A DNA stretch of 64,000 nt from Candidatus Hydrogenedentota bacterium. GTDB taxonomy: Bacteria; Hydrogenedentota; Hydrogenedentia; Hydrogenedentales; SLHB01. Every line of letters begins with the position of its first letter. Position 1 is the first letter of the stretch. Of the stretch, positions 33,235 through 42,587 are shown piece by piece. The position numbers and the translations under genes are program-made. The notes under the pieces are model-generated. The model worked only from the letters and a program-made list of their open reading frames with translations. It ran no database searches and had not been told where the DNA came from. The DNA is taken from NCBI GenBank assembly GCA_035416745.1, contig DAOLNV010000004.1, positions 9,775 through 73,774 on the forward strand, given 5' to 3'.

Positions 33235-34827
33235 CTATGCCGGTTTGCGCGCTCCCACGCGGTCCGCCCAGGCGTTCCATTCATCTAACAGGGCTTTCGC
33301 GCGCTCCGGCATGGCGTCGGACAAATCGTTCAGCTCGGTACGGTCCTCGGCGAGGTTGTACAACGCCCATTCCGTGTCCTTGGCCGCCACGAACTTCCAG
33401 TCGCCTTCCAGTACCGCCCGGTTGCCCATGTGCTCCCAGTACAGCCGCTCGTGGGGTTCGCGCCGCCCGCCGCCAAGAACGGGCGCCAGCGACTTCCCTT
33501 CGCATGGCGTAATAGCCTGCCCGTTGAACGTTTCGGGGTACTTGGCGCCCGCGAGGTCCACGCAGGTGGCCATGATGTCGTTGATGTGTCCGACCTGGCG
33601 CTCGAGTTCGCCTTTGCGCGTCATGCCCGCGGGCCAGCGCACGATGAACGGCGTCGCGATGCCCCCCTCGTGCACCCAGTGCTTGAACAGGCGGAAGGGC
33701 GTGTTGCTCGCATTGGCCCAAGGACGCCGGTACGCCACGAACGAGCCCCGCTCGCCGGGTTTGGCGCCGGGCTTGTCGAGTTTCCGGTCTTCGAGGCCTT
33801 CGTGACAGCCGCCATTATCCGATAGAAACATCACCACGGTATTCTCGTGCTCGCCGATGCGCCGCAGCGCGTCGAGCACGCGCCCGATGCCCTGGTCCAT
33901 GCGGTCCACCATGGCCGCGTACACCGCCATGCGCAGATCCCAGTCTTCCTTATCCTTGGCGTCTTCCCATGCGGGCACGTCGGGGTCGCGCGGCGAGAGT
34001 TTCCATTTGGCCTCGATGATCCCCATGTTCACAAGACGCTCGTAACGTTCCTGGCGAAGCTGGTCCCATCCCTTGGTGTACTTGCCCTGGTATTTGGCGA
34101 TGTCCTCGGGCCACGCATGCAAGGGCCAGTGCGGAGCGGTGTAGGCGAGGTACAGCAAGAACGGCTCTTCGCGTCCCTTCTGCTCCTCGAGCCATTTCAC
34201 GGCGTAGTCGGAGAACGCGTCGGTCATGTAGAAATTCTCGCCTTCGGGGAAGATGCGTTCGTCGTCGCGCGCAAACGCCCGCCGGTCGCGCTCCTCCTCC
34301 AAGATACCCCAATAGCTGCTCGCGCCGCTGATGAGCCCGTAATACCGATCGAAGCCGCGTTTCCGGGGCCAGTGTTCGGGCCGCTCGCCCACGTGCCACT
34401 TGCCGGACATGTAGGTCCGGTACCCGGCCGTTTTGAGAACCTCCGCAATGGTCACGCAGGACTGGTTCAGGTATCCCTGGTAGGGTCCCTGCCGCTGGTC
34501 GTTATCGCTTCGGGTCACCATGCCGCCCATGCCCGCCTGGTGCGGATAAAGCCCGGTCAACAACGAAGCCCGGGAGGGGCAACACCGCGCCGCGGAATAG
34601 AAATGAGTGAACCGTACGCCGTCGCGGGCGAGACCGTCCAGGTTGGGCGTAGCAATCTCAGAGCCATAGCATCCGAGGTCGCTGAACCCCATGTCGTCGG
34701 CCAGAATGATCAGGAAATTCGGGCGCTCGGGGCGCTTGGGGGCCGCCCCGGCAGCGTTCGCGCTCATCGCCGCGGCAGCCAACCCGCTCCCCATTACCCG
34801 CATGAAATCCCGTCGGTGCATGGTCAT
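33235..34827 (-). CDS. Tat-exported formylglycine-dependent sulfatase
   Basis: 530 residues (528 if started at the third codon). HRRDFMRVMGSGLAAAAMSA is a twin-arginine signal. The sulfatase fold begins RPNFLIILADDMGFSDLGCYG with two metal Asp residues, and the active-site motif C82-C-P-S-R-A-S-L-L-T-G carries the Cys that is converted to formylglycine. SGKWHVGE gives the Lys/His pair and MFLSDNGGCHEG the later metal Asp-Asn. Such enzymes remove sulfate from glycans or aryl esters outside the cytoplasm. The maturation enzyme is not in this window. Substrate is unknown. Confidence 0.94.
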   Translation of the reverse strand: MTMHRRDFMRVMGSGLAAAAMSANAAGAAPKRPERPNFLIILADDMGFSDLGCYGSEIATPNLDGLARDGVRFTHFYSAARCCPSRASLLTGLYPHQAGMGGMVTRSDNDQRQGPYQGYLNQSCVTIAEVLKTAGYRTYMSGKWHVGERPEHWPRKRGFDRYYGLISGASSYWGILEEERDRRAFARDDERIFPEGENFYMTDAFSDYAVKWLEEQKGREEPFLLYLAYTAPHWPLHAWPEDIAKYQGKYTKGWDQLRQERYERLVNMGIIEAKWKLSPRDPDVPAWEDAKDKEDWDLRMAVYAAMVDRMDQGIGRVLDALRRIGEHENTVVMFLSDNGGCHEGLEDRKLDKPGAKPGERGSFVAYRRPWANASNTPFRLFKHWVHEGGIATPFIVRWPAGMTRKGELERQVGHINDIMATCVDLAGAKYPETFNGQAITPCEGKSLAPVLGGGRREPHERLYWEHMGNRAVLEGDWKFVAAKDTEWALYNLAEDRTELNDLSDAMPERAKALLDEWNAWADRVGARKPA

Positions 34828-35150
34828 TCTCCATCAATACTGGGGAAGAACGTTCGGGACAGGCCACGCCGTCTTGCCGCACAAGACGTTAGGTCCGTCG
34901 CGATATTTCCTGGTTTCTTCATTGGTTTCACCGTTCCCCTCGGGCTCATCTTATCACAGGCGGCCCCGTGATTGGAGGGACTGACGCGGGCGAGCATCGA
35001 ACGGCCAGTACGGGTCTGTCCCTCCTTGGGCTGGGACCGTTCAAACGCAGTCGGAACAGAGCACGGGGTTTGGCTGTGTAGAACCTTGGGCCGGTCCCGG
35101 TTTTTCGCTATTATGCAGAGGGAAGAGCAAGCCGCGTCATCGCAGGGGGA
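34828..35150. other. Divergent intergenic region
   Basis: 323 bp between the sulfatase and the sialidase-like gene. Only the rightward promoter at 35086-35114 is convincing. I see no gene or repeat in the rest. Confidence 0.5.
35086..35114 (+). promoter_or_regulatory. Promoter for the sialidase-like gene
   Basis: TTGGGC (35086-35091), 17 bp, TATTAT (35109-35114), leader about 36 nt. Confidence 0.55.
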
Positions 35151-35156
35151 ATGGTT

Positions 35157-36191
35157 ATGCAAGAATGCGTTCACACCGGTCTTATCGCTCTCACAGCCGT
35201 GTGTTCTGTTGTGCTGTGCGCCTCTACGGCCTTGGCAGCCGAGGAGGCATCACCCGTGGAACTCGTGTCAGTCACGAAAATATGGGACCAGGGCCAGCAC
35301 AACGCGTTCACGGACATCATCCGGTTCCACGACAAATGGTTCGTGTCGTTTCGCGAAGGCGAGGCCCATGTCTACGGAGAAGACGGCAAGATCCGCATCA
35401 TTGCCTCGAACGACGGGGAGAAATGGGAGTCCGCGGCGTTGATGGCCGAGGAAGGCATTGATCTGCGCGATCCCAAGCTGTCCGTCACGCCGGATGGACG
35501 TCTCATGGTGCTCGCCGGGGGCTCCGTCTACAAAGGCAAGGAATTCATCACGCGGCGGCCGCGCGTGGCCTTTTCCGAAGACGGCGCCAACTGGGGTTCC
35601 CTTATTCCGGTCTGCGAAGACGGCGACTGGCTCTGGCGCGTCACCTGGCACAAGGGCAAGGCTTACGGTTTCTCGCGCGCGCCGATTCCCCAAGAGGGCG
35701 CGGAAGCCACCAGCGAGGAATGGAAGTTCACCCTGTACACCGCGGATGACGGCATCCACTATACGCCCGTGTGCAATCCCAGCGTGCCCGGCAAACCTAA
35801 TGAAGCCACGGTCCGGTTCATGGAAGACGACACCATGATCGCCCTCGTCCGCCGGGAAGGCGGCAACACCTTCTGCTGGATCGGCACCGCCAAACCCCCG
35901 TACACCGGCTGGTCGTGGCACGAAACCGGCTACCGCATCGGAGGACCCAATTTCATCATTCTGCCCGACGGTTCGATGTGGGCTGGCGGACGCTATCACC
36001 CCGGCGGCGCCAAGACTGTGTTGGCGAAATTCGGTCCCCAGACCTACGAACCGGTACTCACGCTTCCGAGCGGGGGCGACAACTCGTATCCCGGCTTTGT
36101 GTGGCACGACGGCCTGCTATGGATGAGCTATTACTCCTCCCACGAAGGCAAAACGAGCATCTACCTGGCGAAGCTCCGGATCGTGAAGTAG
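35157..36191 (+). CDS. Exported sialidase/BNR-repeat-like glycosidase
   Basis: 344 residues. The second ATG is taken because AGGGGG lies 7 nt before it. The signal peptide ends near STALAA. The rest fits a six-bladed sialidase-type propeller: FVSFREGEAHVYG (Arg plus the usual FREG), IASNDGEKWES and FSEDGANWGS as Asp-box-like turns (SxDGxxW), RRPRVAF and FVWHDGLLWMSYYSSHEGKTSIYLAKL at the end. Whether it cleaves sialic acid or another uronic/ulosonic unit cannot be told. The sialate O-acetylesterase and AGE epimerase elsewhere in the window make sialic acid a fair guess. Confidence 0.78.
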   Translation: MQECVHTGLIALTAVCSVVLCASTALAAEEASPVELVSVTKIWDQGQHNAFTDIIRFHDKWFVSFREGEAHVYGEDGKIRIIASNDGEKWESAALMAEEGIDLRDPKLSVTPDGRLMVLAGGSVYKGKEFITRRPRVAFSEDGANWGSLIPVCEDGDWLWRVTWHKGKAYGFSRAPIPQEGAEATSEEWKFTLYTADDGIHYTPVCNPSVPGKPNEATVRFMEDDTMIALVRREGGNTFCWIGTAKPPYTGWSWHETGYRIGGPNFIILPDGSMWAGGRYHPGGAKTVLAKFGPQTYEPVLTLPSGGDNSYPGFVWHDGLLWMSYYSSHEGKTSIYLAKLRIVK

Positions 36192-36237
36192 CGGGCAGAA
36201 CGCTCTTGGAGAACTGACGTGGTATCCGACGCCTCGT

Positions 36238-36456
36238 TCATGGATGCGAGACAGGGTGAGATTTGTAGATCCGCCCGTATCCCAGCGCCGACTTGAGGTC
36301 GCCGCGGCGGAGGGCATCCCTCACATCATCGAGTCTGGACGCGTCATTCACACTGAGGCAGGGTGACCAACCGGTCTCGTCTTCCACCACTTCGACCTCG
36401 ACTTCAGCCACATAACCCGCCTCATGGACGAACTTCGTTTTCTTGCGCCGTTTCAT
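36238..36456 (-). CDS. Small conserved partner of DUF4258 protein (antitoxin-like)
   Basis: 72 residues. It reads KTKFVHEAGYVAEVEVEVVE, DETGWSPCLSVNDASRLDDV, then RDALRRGDLKSALGYGRIY. I recall proteins of this pattern being encoded directly after DUF4258 genes, but I cannot check that here. Its ATG overlaps the DUF4258 stop codon (ATGA), so it was translated with that gene. An antitoxin or chaperone-like role is only a guess. The frame is intact although the partner is broken. Confidence 0.6.
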   Translation of the reverse strand: MKRRKKTKFVHEAGYVAEVEVEVVEDETGWSPCLSVNDASRLDDVRDALRRGDLKSALGYGRIYKSHPVSHP

Positions 36457-36778
36457 AGTGAGGACCTCCTAAGAAACTCATCATCCCAGCGGTGTGGGTC
36501 GGGTCTATATGCCGTAACCAAGACCGCAGGCCCATCATGACCCTTTGGAATACCCCAAACAACGTGAACGGGCTCACCTGAATGGTCACTCTGAAGAACC
36601 AATACACAAAGGCCCTTCGGGAATTCCGGGTATTCCTCTACCATCACTGCATGTTCAATACCGTCGAGTAGCTCTCGGACGTGAGTTTGTCTTCCACCAA
36701 CTCGTCGTAGCCGTGTTCCGAAACGCGAACTGCGCCACTGATGACCATGCGGCGTATCCGTTCAAGCAAACTTGGCAC
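36453..36778 (-). pseudogene. DUF4258 gene interrupted by a one-base frameshift
   Basis: The minus strand from a GTG at 36778 gives SLLERIRRMVISGAVRVSEHG then YDELVEDKLTS, the start of a DUF4258 domain. At about 36672-36682 the matching continuation moves to another frame: ELLDGIEHAVMVEEYPEF, VLVLQSDHSGEPVHVVWGIP and AVLVTAYRPDPHRWDDEF, the rest of the domain. One missing base explains both parts. The gene is either a pseudogene or affected by a sequencing error. DUF4258 is related in fold to BrnT/RelE-type toxins by family knowledge. Confidence 0.72.
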
Positions 36779-36828
36779 ACTACTTCGTTCCGTGCAGGAA
36801 GTGTGCCATACGCGCTTTGGCTGGCGGC

Positions 36829-37122
36829 CTATTCCTCGGGTACGTAAGACTCGACTCCGCTGCCGCCGGGGAGAAGGAACAAAAGTCTGGCGCACTTCGG
36901 GCAACTCATCAGGCTTCCGGCCATTTGCGAGGAGCGCCAGATGGCCGCCAGCCATTCCTCCGATTCTTTGTCCTTCACCTTTTGCGCCTCCACTTCCGAG
37001 CGAAGAAAGGATCGGTATTCTTCATCGCGCACGACAAGATACGATTGATAAGGGCTCTTCTCGCCAGCTTGCATGGCGCGCAACGCTTCTTTGGAGAAGG
37101 CATATCCGCATTTGCAGTACAC
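36829..37122 (-). CDS. Small zinc-ribbon-like protein of unknown function
   Basis: 97 residues from a GTG start. Two Cys pairs flank a charged helical middle: YCKCGYAF at the N-terminus and SCPKCARLLFLLPGG near residue 74, a layout fitting a treble-clef or zinc-ribbon site. The middle (VVRDEEYRSFLRSEVEAQKV) is strongly charged and probably helical. It is about 50 bp upstream of the DUF4258 remnant on the same strand. I do not recognise a family. Confidence 0.6.
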   Translation of the reverse strand: MYCKCGYAFSKEALRAMQAGEKSPYQSYLVVRDEEYRSFLRSEVEAQKVKDKESEEWLAAIWRSSQMAGSLMSCPKCARLLFLLPGGSGVESYVPEE

Positions 37123-37206
37123 TGATTGCTCTCACTTATGCCGTTTCACGCCGGGTATCATAGCTCCCATATGGCCTTCAAAGCAGCCTTATCTCTCTGC
37201 CAAAAC

Positions 37207-37235
37207 TTGACGTCACACACTATCTCAGCGATTAT
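37207..37235 (+). promoter_or_regulatory. Possible promoter for the propeller/phosphoesterase gene
   Basis: TTGACG (37207-37212), 17 bp, GATTAT (37230-37235). The -10 box is weak. Leader about 40 nt, with GAGGTG before ATG 37282. Confidence 0.4.
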
Positions 37236-37281
37236 GATAAACACAAATAGAACTCCGGGCGAATACAATCGAGGTGCACCC

Positions 37282-39738
37282 ATGAAGAATGTTGTCACTA
37301 TCCTGACTGTGCTGCTTGCGCTAGCCTGTCTGGCGGCCGCCGGCGAGTTGCCGGGACCGGCCGAGGAGGGCTACATCCTGCCCAACCGCTGGCGCATCAC
37401 TCCGGTGGGCAAAACCATCTGGACCAATGACCTTCTGCTGAACATCGAGATGGCGCCCGACGGCAAGGCGGCGGTCGCGGTTCACGGCGGTTACAACGCC
37501 CACGGCCTCGTAGTGATCGACACGGCCACGGGCGAGGCAGTCCAGAACATCGCCCTGCCCACGGCATGGCTGGGCCTCGCCTGGAGCCCCAACGGCGCGA
37601 ACCTGTATGTGTCCGGCGGCAACAACAAGTCCTCGGAAGGCGTACGCGCGCCGGTTTACGTGTTCGGCTACGAGAATGGGCGGCTTACAGGGGAGCCCGT
37701 GGCGACGCTCGTCGAGGAAATCGAGCCGAAACGCGTCTTCTGGTCAGGTCTGGCCCACCACCCCGCCAAAGGCATCCTCTTCGCTGCGAACCGCACCAAC
37801 AACTACATCGTCGTGTTCGACACCGCCACGGGCGGCATCGTCACGCGCATTCCGACCGAACAGACCCCCTATGAGCTGGCCATCACGCCGGACGGGGCTA
37901 CTCTCTACGTCTCCAACTGGGGCAGCGACAGCGTCTCGGTCATTGATACGGAAACGTATGCGGTCCGGAGAACCATCGCCGTAGGCGACAATCCCAACGA
38001 TCTCGCCCTGGCCAAGGACGGCCGTCTGTTCGTCTGTTGCGCGAACGACAACGCGGTGCTCGTCATCGATCCCGGGAAGGGCCGCCCGACCGAGACCATC
38101 GTTACGTCGCTGTATCCTCAGGCGCCTGAAGGCTCGACCCCCAACGCGCTGGCCATCGACAACAGCCGGAACATCCTGTACATCGCCAACGCCGACAACA
38201 ACAACGTCTGCGTCGTAAGTGTGGAAGAACCCGGCGAATCCACCGTGCTCGGGTTTCTTCCCGTCGGATGGTATCCGTCCAGCGTGGGGGTCAGCGCGAA
38301 CGGCGAGACCCTCTATGTCGGCAATGGCAAGGGCGTGGGGCATTCGTCGGCGAATCCACGCGGTCCCCACAGCCCTCTTCCGGATGGCGAAGGCGCTCAA
38401 GGCACCACCAAAACCCTCATGCGCGGCGCGATCAGCATCATCAACGTACCAGAACACCGCGGGAACCTGCGAGAGCTCACCCAGAAGGCCTACGCCAATT
38501 GCCCCTATAACGACGAGCTGCTGGCCACGGCGCGGCCCGAGAGCGAGCAAACCGTTATTCCCCGCGAGGTCGGCAAGGGCTCAAAGCAAATCAAGCACGT
38601 GATCTACATCATCAAAGAGAACCGGACCTACGACCAGGTCCTGGGCGACCTGCCCCAAGGCAACGGCGATCCGCGCCTCGCCATCTTCGGCCGCGAGGTC
38701 ACGCCCAACCTGCACGCCATCGCCGAGACGTTCGTCTTGCTCGACAACATTTACTGCGAGGCCGAGGTCAGCGTAGACGGGCACCAGTGGTCCAATGCGG
38801 CCTATGCCACCGATTACACCGAGAAATCCTGGCCCGCGAGCTACGGCGGCAAGAGCGATTCCCCGCGTTCGGCCGCGTTCATCCCCGGCGCCGGTTACCT
38901 ATGGGACCAATGCGCCCGCAAAGGGTTGACCTACCGGAGTTACGGCGAGTTCGCCCGCCGCGTCAGCGATGGCGGCCCCATGGAACCCAACGATCCGCAA
39001 CTCACCGCGCTCCGCGGCCACGTCGCCCCCAACTACCTTAACTGGGGCGCACGCGACTACGAGAACGCGGCCGAATTCATCCGCGAGTTCGACGAATACG
39101 AGAAGAACTACGATAGCGCCGACCCCGAAAAGCGTCTGCCCAACTACATCGTGATGGGCCTTCCGGAAGATCACACCAAGGGTACGCGGCCGGGCGAACC
39201 GACGCCGCGCGCGGCCGTCGCGAGCAACGATTACGGCCTCGGCCTTGTCGTCGAGCGCGTCAGCCATAGCAAGTACTGGCCGGAAATCGCTTTCTTCGTG
39301 ATCGAGGACGACGCGCAGGACGGCGCCGACCACGTCGACGCGCGGCGCACCACCGGATACGTTATCAGCCCCTACGTGCGGCGCGGCAGTGTCGACAGCA
39401 CCTTCTATACCACCTGTTCCATGTTGCGCACCATGGAACTGATCCTCGGACTGCAACCCATGAGCCAGTACGATGCCGCGACGAACGCCATGTTCGCGTG
39501 TTTCGCCGACACGCCCGAACTGACGCCGTTCGACCACATCGAACCCAGGATCGACATCCAGGAGCGTAACACGCAGACCGCGTGGGGCGCGGAGGATTCC
39601 ATGAAGATGGATTTCTCCGATTACGACCGCACGCCGATGTTTGCGCTTAACGAGATCGTGTGGAAAAGCGTGAAGGGGCCCGACTCGGAGATGCCTGTGC
39701 CCGTGCACCGGTTCAACACGGCAAGCATTCGGGAATGA
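37282..39738 (+). CDS. Exported YVTN beta-propeller and phosphoesterase-family protein
   Basis: 818 residues from the ATG with GAGGTG upstream. The signal peptide ends near CLAAAG. Residues 30-390 form a seven-bladed YVTN-type propeller (ITPDGATLYVSNWGSDSVSV, AIDNSRNILYIANADNNNV). Residues 425-818 are a phosphoesterase-family (PF04185 type, alkaline-phosphatase clan) domain: HVIYIIKENRTYDQVLGDL, VDGHQWSN, MGLPEDHTKG and FFVIEDDAQDGADHVDARR hold the metal-binding Asp, Glu and His residues. The combination is common in Planctomycetes-like genomes. Likely periplasmic hydrolysis of phosphate esters; substrate unknown. Confidence 0.9.
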   Translation: MKNVVTILTVLLALACLAAAGELPGPAEEGYILPNRWRITPVGKTIWTNDLLLNIEMAPDGKAAVAVHGGYNAHGLVVIDTATGEAVQNIALPTAWLGLAWSPNGANLYVSGGNNKSSEGVRAPVYVFGYENGRLTGEPVATLVEEIEPKRVFWSGLAHHPAKGILFAANRTNNYIVVFDTATGGIVTRIPTEQTPYELAITPDGATLYVSNWGSDSVSVIDTETYAVRRTIAVGDNPNDLALAKDGRLFVCCANDNAVLVIDPGKGRPTETIVTSLYPQAPEGSTPNALAIDNSRNILYIANADNNNVCVVSVEEPGESTVLGFLPVGWYPSSVGVSANGETLYVGNGKGVGHSSANPRGPHSPLPDGEGAQGTTKTLMRGAISIINVPEHRGNLRELTQKAYANCPYNDELLATARPESEQTVIPREVGKGSKQIKHVIYIIKENRTYDQVLGDLPQGNGDPRLAIFGREVTPNLHAIAETFVLLDNIYCEAEVSVDGHQWSNAAYATDYTEKSWPASYGGKSDSPRSAAFIPGAGYLWDQCARKGLTYRSYGEFARRVSDGGPMEPNDPQLTALRGHVAPNYLNWGARDYENAAEFIREFDEYEKNYDSADPEKRLPNYIVMGLPEDHTKGTRPGEPTPRAAVASNDYGLGLVVERVSHSKYWPEIAFFVIEDDAQDGADHVDARRTTGYVISPYVRRGSVDSTFYTTCSMLRTMELILGLQPMSQYDAATNAMFACFADTPELTPFDHIEPRIDIQERNTQTAWGAEDSMKMDFSDYDRTPMFALNEIVWKSVKGPDSEMPVPVHRFNTASIRE

Positions 39739-39928
39739 GGCCGCGGCAATCGGCGGCAGAACCGGCTGACACGGACGTTGAAGGGCTCTTCCTGTACGTC
39801 GCTGTGCATTCGTGCAGTCCAGGATTTCCTTCACCCCGCGTCCTCTCACGGTTCCCTCCCGGTCGACGGGACCGGCGTCTGAGTGCTACGATGAATACGG
39901 GCCGGTTCAAATCGGAAGGGAGCCATCC

Positions 39929-42403
39929 ATGCGCATCTCCGCCTGTCTGCCTCTTTTCACACTAGTGTTCGTGTTGCCGTCGTTCGCCGAGCCGGTCCGG
40001 TTCGCCGAGGGGCAGGAATCCGCCGTCACTATCGTTGTCGAGCCCGACGCCGGCGAGCTCGTTTCCGGCGCGGCAAACGACCTGCAATACTACGTGAAGG
40101 CCATCTGCGGGGTAGAAGTGCCGCTCACGGCCAGCGGCGCGGCCGTTGAGGGTAAGGCGGTCTATATCGGCGCATGCGCGGCGACGCCTCCCGAAGCGTA
40201 TCCGCCGAAAGACGCGAATCCCGAGACGTACGCCATATTCGCGCGTGACGGGAATCTCTTTCTGACCGGTAATTACCCTCCCGCCACGAGCTTTGCCGTA
40301 TCGTCATTCATCGAGGACAACCTCGGGGTCCGGTGGTATGCCCCCGGCCCTCTCTGGGAATATGTGCCGGAGGGCCGCGAGGGGGAACTGACCATCGAGG
40401 TTGAGAGCCGTGTTGTCGTACCCGATTGGTCGTGCCGCGTGTGGTCCGGCCACGACTGCGCCGCATCTTGGAGCCTCTGGAACCGGCGCAACAAGACTAT
40501 TTGTGCGCCCCCCGTGCCGTTCCGCAACATGCAGAACTACCTTCACACCGTTTTTGACCCCAGGAAATACGCCGAAACGCACCCCGAATACTACCCTCTG
40601 ATTGACGGAAAGCGCTGGATTCCGCCCGAAGATTACCGGAACTGGCGTCCGTGCGAGAGCAATCCCGAGGTGGTCCGGCTCACCGTCGAGGCCGCCCGGG
40701 AATTCCTCGATGCCCATCCCGAGCACAACGCGTTCTCGCTCGCCATGGACGACATCTACCGGCTGTGCGGATGCGAGAACTGCCGGGCCATGGACGCGCG
40801 TCCCGATGACTACGAAAACCAGCGCTTCTCTGACCGTCACTACAAGTTCGTCAATGCCGTTGCCCGGGAACTTGCCAAGACGCATCCAGACAAGTATATC
40901 GGCACGCTTTGTTACCACATCGCGCGCGAGCTTCCGGAAACCGTCGAACAGCTCGAACCCAACGTCTTTATCAGCATGACCCAGCGCGTGGGCGAATGGT
41001 GGCGGCCCGGTCAGCGCGAGGACGACATGGCCCTCACGCGGGCATGGCGCGAACGGTGCCAGCACATGAGCCGCTATGGCTACATCGGCTTGGGATTCCT
41101 GACCCCGCGCGTCTTTCCCCATGCGATGGCCGAGGGAATGAAGCTCGACCATAGCCTCGGGTTCGAAGCCGTCTATAACGAGTGCTACACGATCCTGCCC
41201 AACGTGGCGCCCATGATGTGGATGATGGCCAAGCTCCAGTGGGATACCGAGCAGGACCCCGACGCCCTGCTCGACGAGTTCTACAACCGCATGTTCGGGG
41301 ACGCCGCCGCCACCATGAAAACCTGCTACGGCGCCCTCGAACAGTCGTACATGGAAGCGCGGCCCGAACGTCTCGAGCTCGCCCGGTGGGGACACCGCCA
41401 CCTTGTTACGCATTCGCTGGCCATTTCCGAAGACGCCCTAGGGCAGGCCGAATCGCTCATTCAACAAGCTGTCGCCGAAACCAGCGACCCCTCGGCACGT
41501 TCGAGGATCGACATTGTGGGCGCGTCCCTTCAATACGCCGGCTACATCGTCCGCGCCGGCGCATGGGCCAGAGAGATGGCCGGCACGGAAGTCGGGAATG
41601 CCGTGCAAGCGCAGGCCGTGTTGGACCGGCTCGACCGTCTCATGGCACTCAGCCGTGAACGCGAGGCGTTTGGGGCCGCCGCCCTCCAACGCGACGACAT
41701 ACTCGGGGAAAGCCTCCGCGGCCTGAAACAGCGTGGCTATTTCGTCATTAACCAGATAGACCAGGTGGAAGCCCCCGCCAGGGTCTCGCTCGGAAAGGCA
41801 ATCTCCACTCTTTACGAAGACTCTCCCGAAGCCGCGGCGGCTGCGGTGGAACGGCTCACGGCGAACGGGCCCGGTCCTTTGGCGGAACAGGCCGCCGGGT
41901 GGCTCATCGAGCTTCGCGGCGAGGCGCCGAATCTCCTCAAGAACGGCGGTTTCGAGGAATGGGCCGAGTCTCCTCGGCATTGGTCGACGTGGAGCAGAAC
42001 CGAATCGGCCCGGTTTGCCAAAGGCGTTGAAAAAGGCCGTAACGGTTCGAGTGCCGCTGTCATCGCCCATGCCGATGGCGCGTGCTATATGCAGCAGGTG
42101 ACGGTCCACCCCGGCGAGAAATACCTCTGTGCTGTCTGGGCTTCGTGCGGCATGCAGGATGCGGCCACGGCCGCCGCGCTAAGCGTCCGGTGGCAAACCG
42201 CGGACGGCGCCTGGCATCCCGAACGCGAGCGCGAGCCCAAGACCGAGGTGACCATCCCGAGCGGGCGGTGGGAGCGTTTGAGCCTGATCGCAACCGTGCC
42301 CGACGGGGCTGCCCGGCTGCTCCTCATGCTCGGGGCCGAAGGTCAAGCCGGAGAAGAAGCCGTGGTCTACGACGATGCGGCCGTCGTGAAGCTATCCGAG
42401 TAG
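39929..42403 (+). CDS. Exported DUF4838 glycosidase-like protein with C-terminal carbohydrate-binding region
   Basis: 824 residues. The ATG follows GGAAGGGAG; the signal peptide ends near PSFA. Residues 30-130 form a GH20-type N-terminal alpha/beta domain (GELVSGAANDLQYYVKAICG). DUF4838 follows with NLGVRWYAPGPLWEYVP, HPEYYPLIDGKR, FSLAMDDIYRLCGCENC and ISMTQRVGEWW. The last 160 residues (NLLKNGGFEEWAESPRHW onward) resemble a carbohydrate-binding jelly roll. DUF4838 proteins are considered glycoside-hydrolase-like; activity is not established. Confidence 0.88.
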   Translation: MRISACLPLFTLVFVLPSFAEPVRFAEGQESAVTIVVEPDAGELVSGAANDLQYYVKAICGVEVPLTASGAAVEGKAVYIGACAATPPEAYPPKDANPETYAIFARDGNLFLTGNYPPATSFAVSSFIEDNLGVRWYAPGPLWEYVPEGREGELTIEVESRVVVPDWSCRVWSGHDCAASWSLWNRRNKTICAPPVPFRNMQNYLHTVFDPRKYAETHPEYYPLIDGKRWIPPEDYRNWRPCESNPEVVRLTVEAAREFLDAHPEHNAFSLAMDDIYRLCGCENCRAMDARPDDYENQRFSDRHYKFVNAVARELAKTHPDKYIGTLCYHIARELPETVEQLEPNVFISMTQRVGEWWRPGQREDDMALTRAWRERCQHMSRYGYIGLGFLTPRVFPHAMAEGMKLDHSLGFEAVYNECYTILPNVAPMMWMMAKLQWDTEQDPDALLDEFYNRMFGDAAATMKTCYGALEQSYMEARPERLELARWGHRHLVTHSLAISEDALGQAESLIQQAVAETSDPSARSRIDIVGASLQYAGYIVRAGAWAREMAGTEVGNAVQAQAVLDRLDRLMALSREREAFGAAALQRDDILGESLRGLKQRGYFVINQIDQVEAPARVSLGKAISTLYEDSPEAAAAAVERLTANGPGPLAEQAAGWLIELRGEAPNLLKNGGFEEWAESPRHWSTWSRTESARFAKGVEKGRNGSSAAVIAHADGACYMQQVTVHPGEKYLCAVWASCGMQDAATAAALSVRWQTADGAWHPEREREPKTEVTIPSGRWERLSLIATVPDGAARLLLMLGAEGQAGEEAVVYDDAAVVKLSE

Positions 42404-42505
42404 CGCACGGCCGGGGGAACGCCACTTCTTCACCGCCCTTGCTCCGCCAGCCCGGGGGGATGCCCGCCCGCTTCCCGAGAACCCATCCGTCTTCTCGCTT
42501 TCCCC

Positions 42506-42550
42506 GCGAACAAGAACGGCCCCCGCGAAACGTGATCCGCGGGGGCCGTA
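42506..42550 (-). terminator. Rho-independent terminator of the porin gene
   Basis: Perfect 12-bp stem ACGGCCCCCGCG (42517-42528) / CGCGGGGGCCGT (42539-42550), 10-nt loop, then TCTTGTTC on the minus strand. Confidence 0.8.
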
Positions 42551-42587
42551 AGCTAGTCTTACCGGTTATCCGGTCATGTGACACGCA

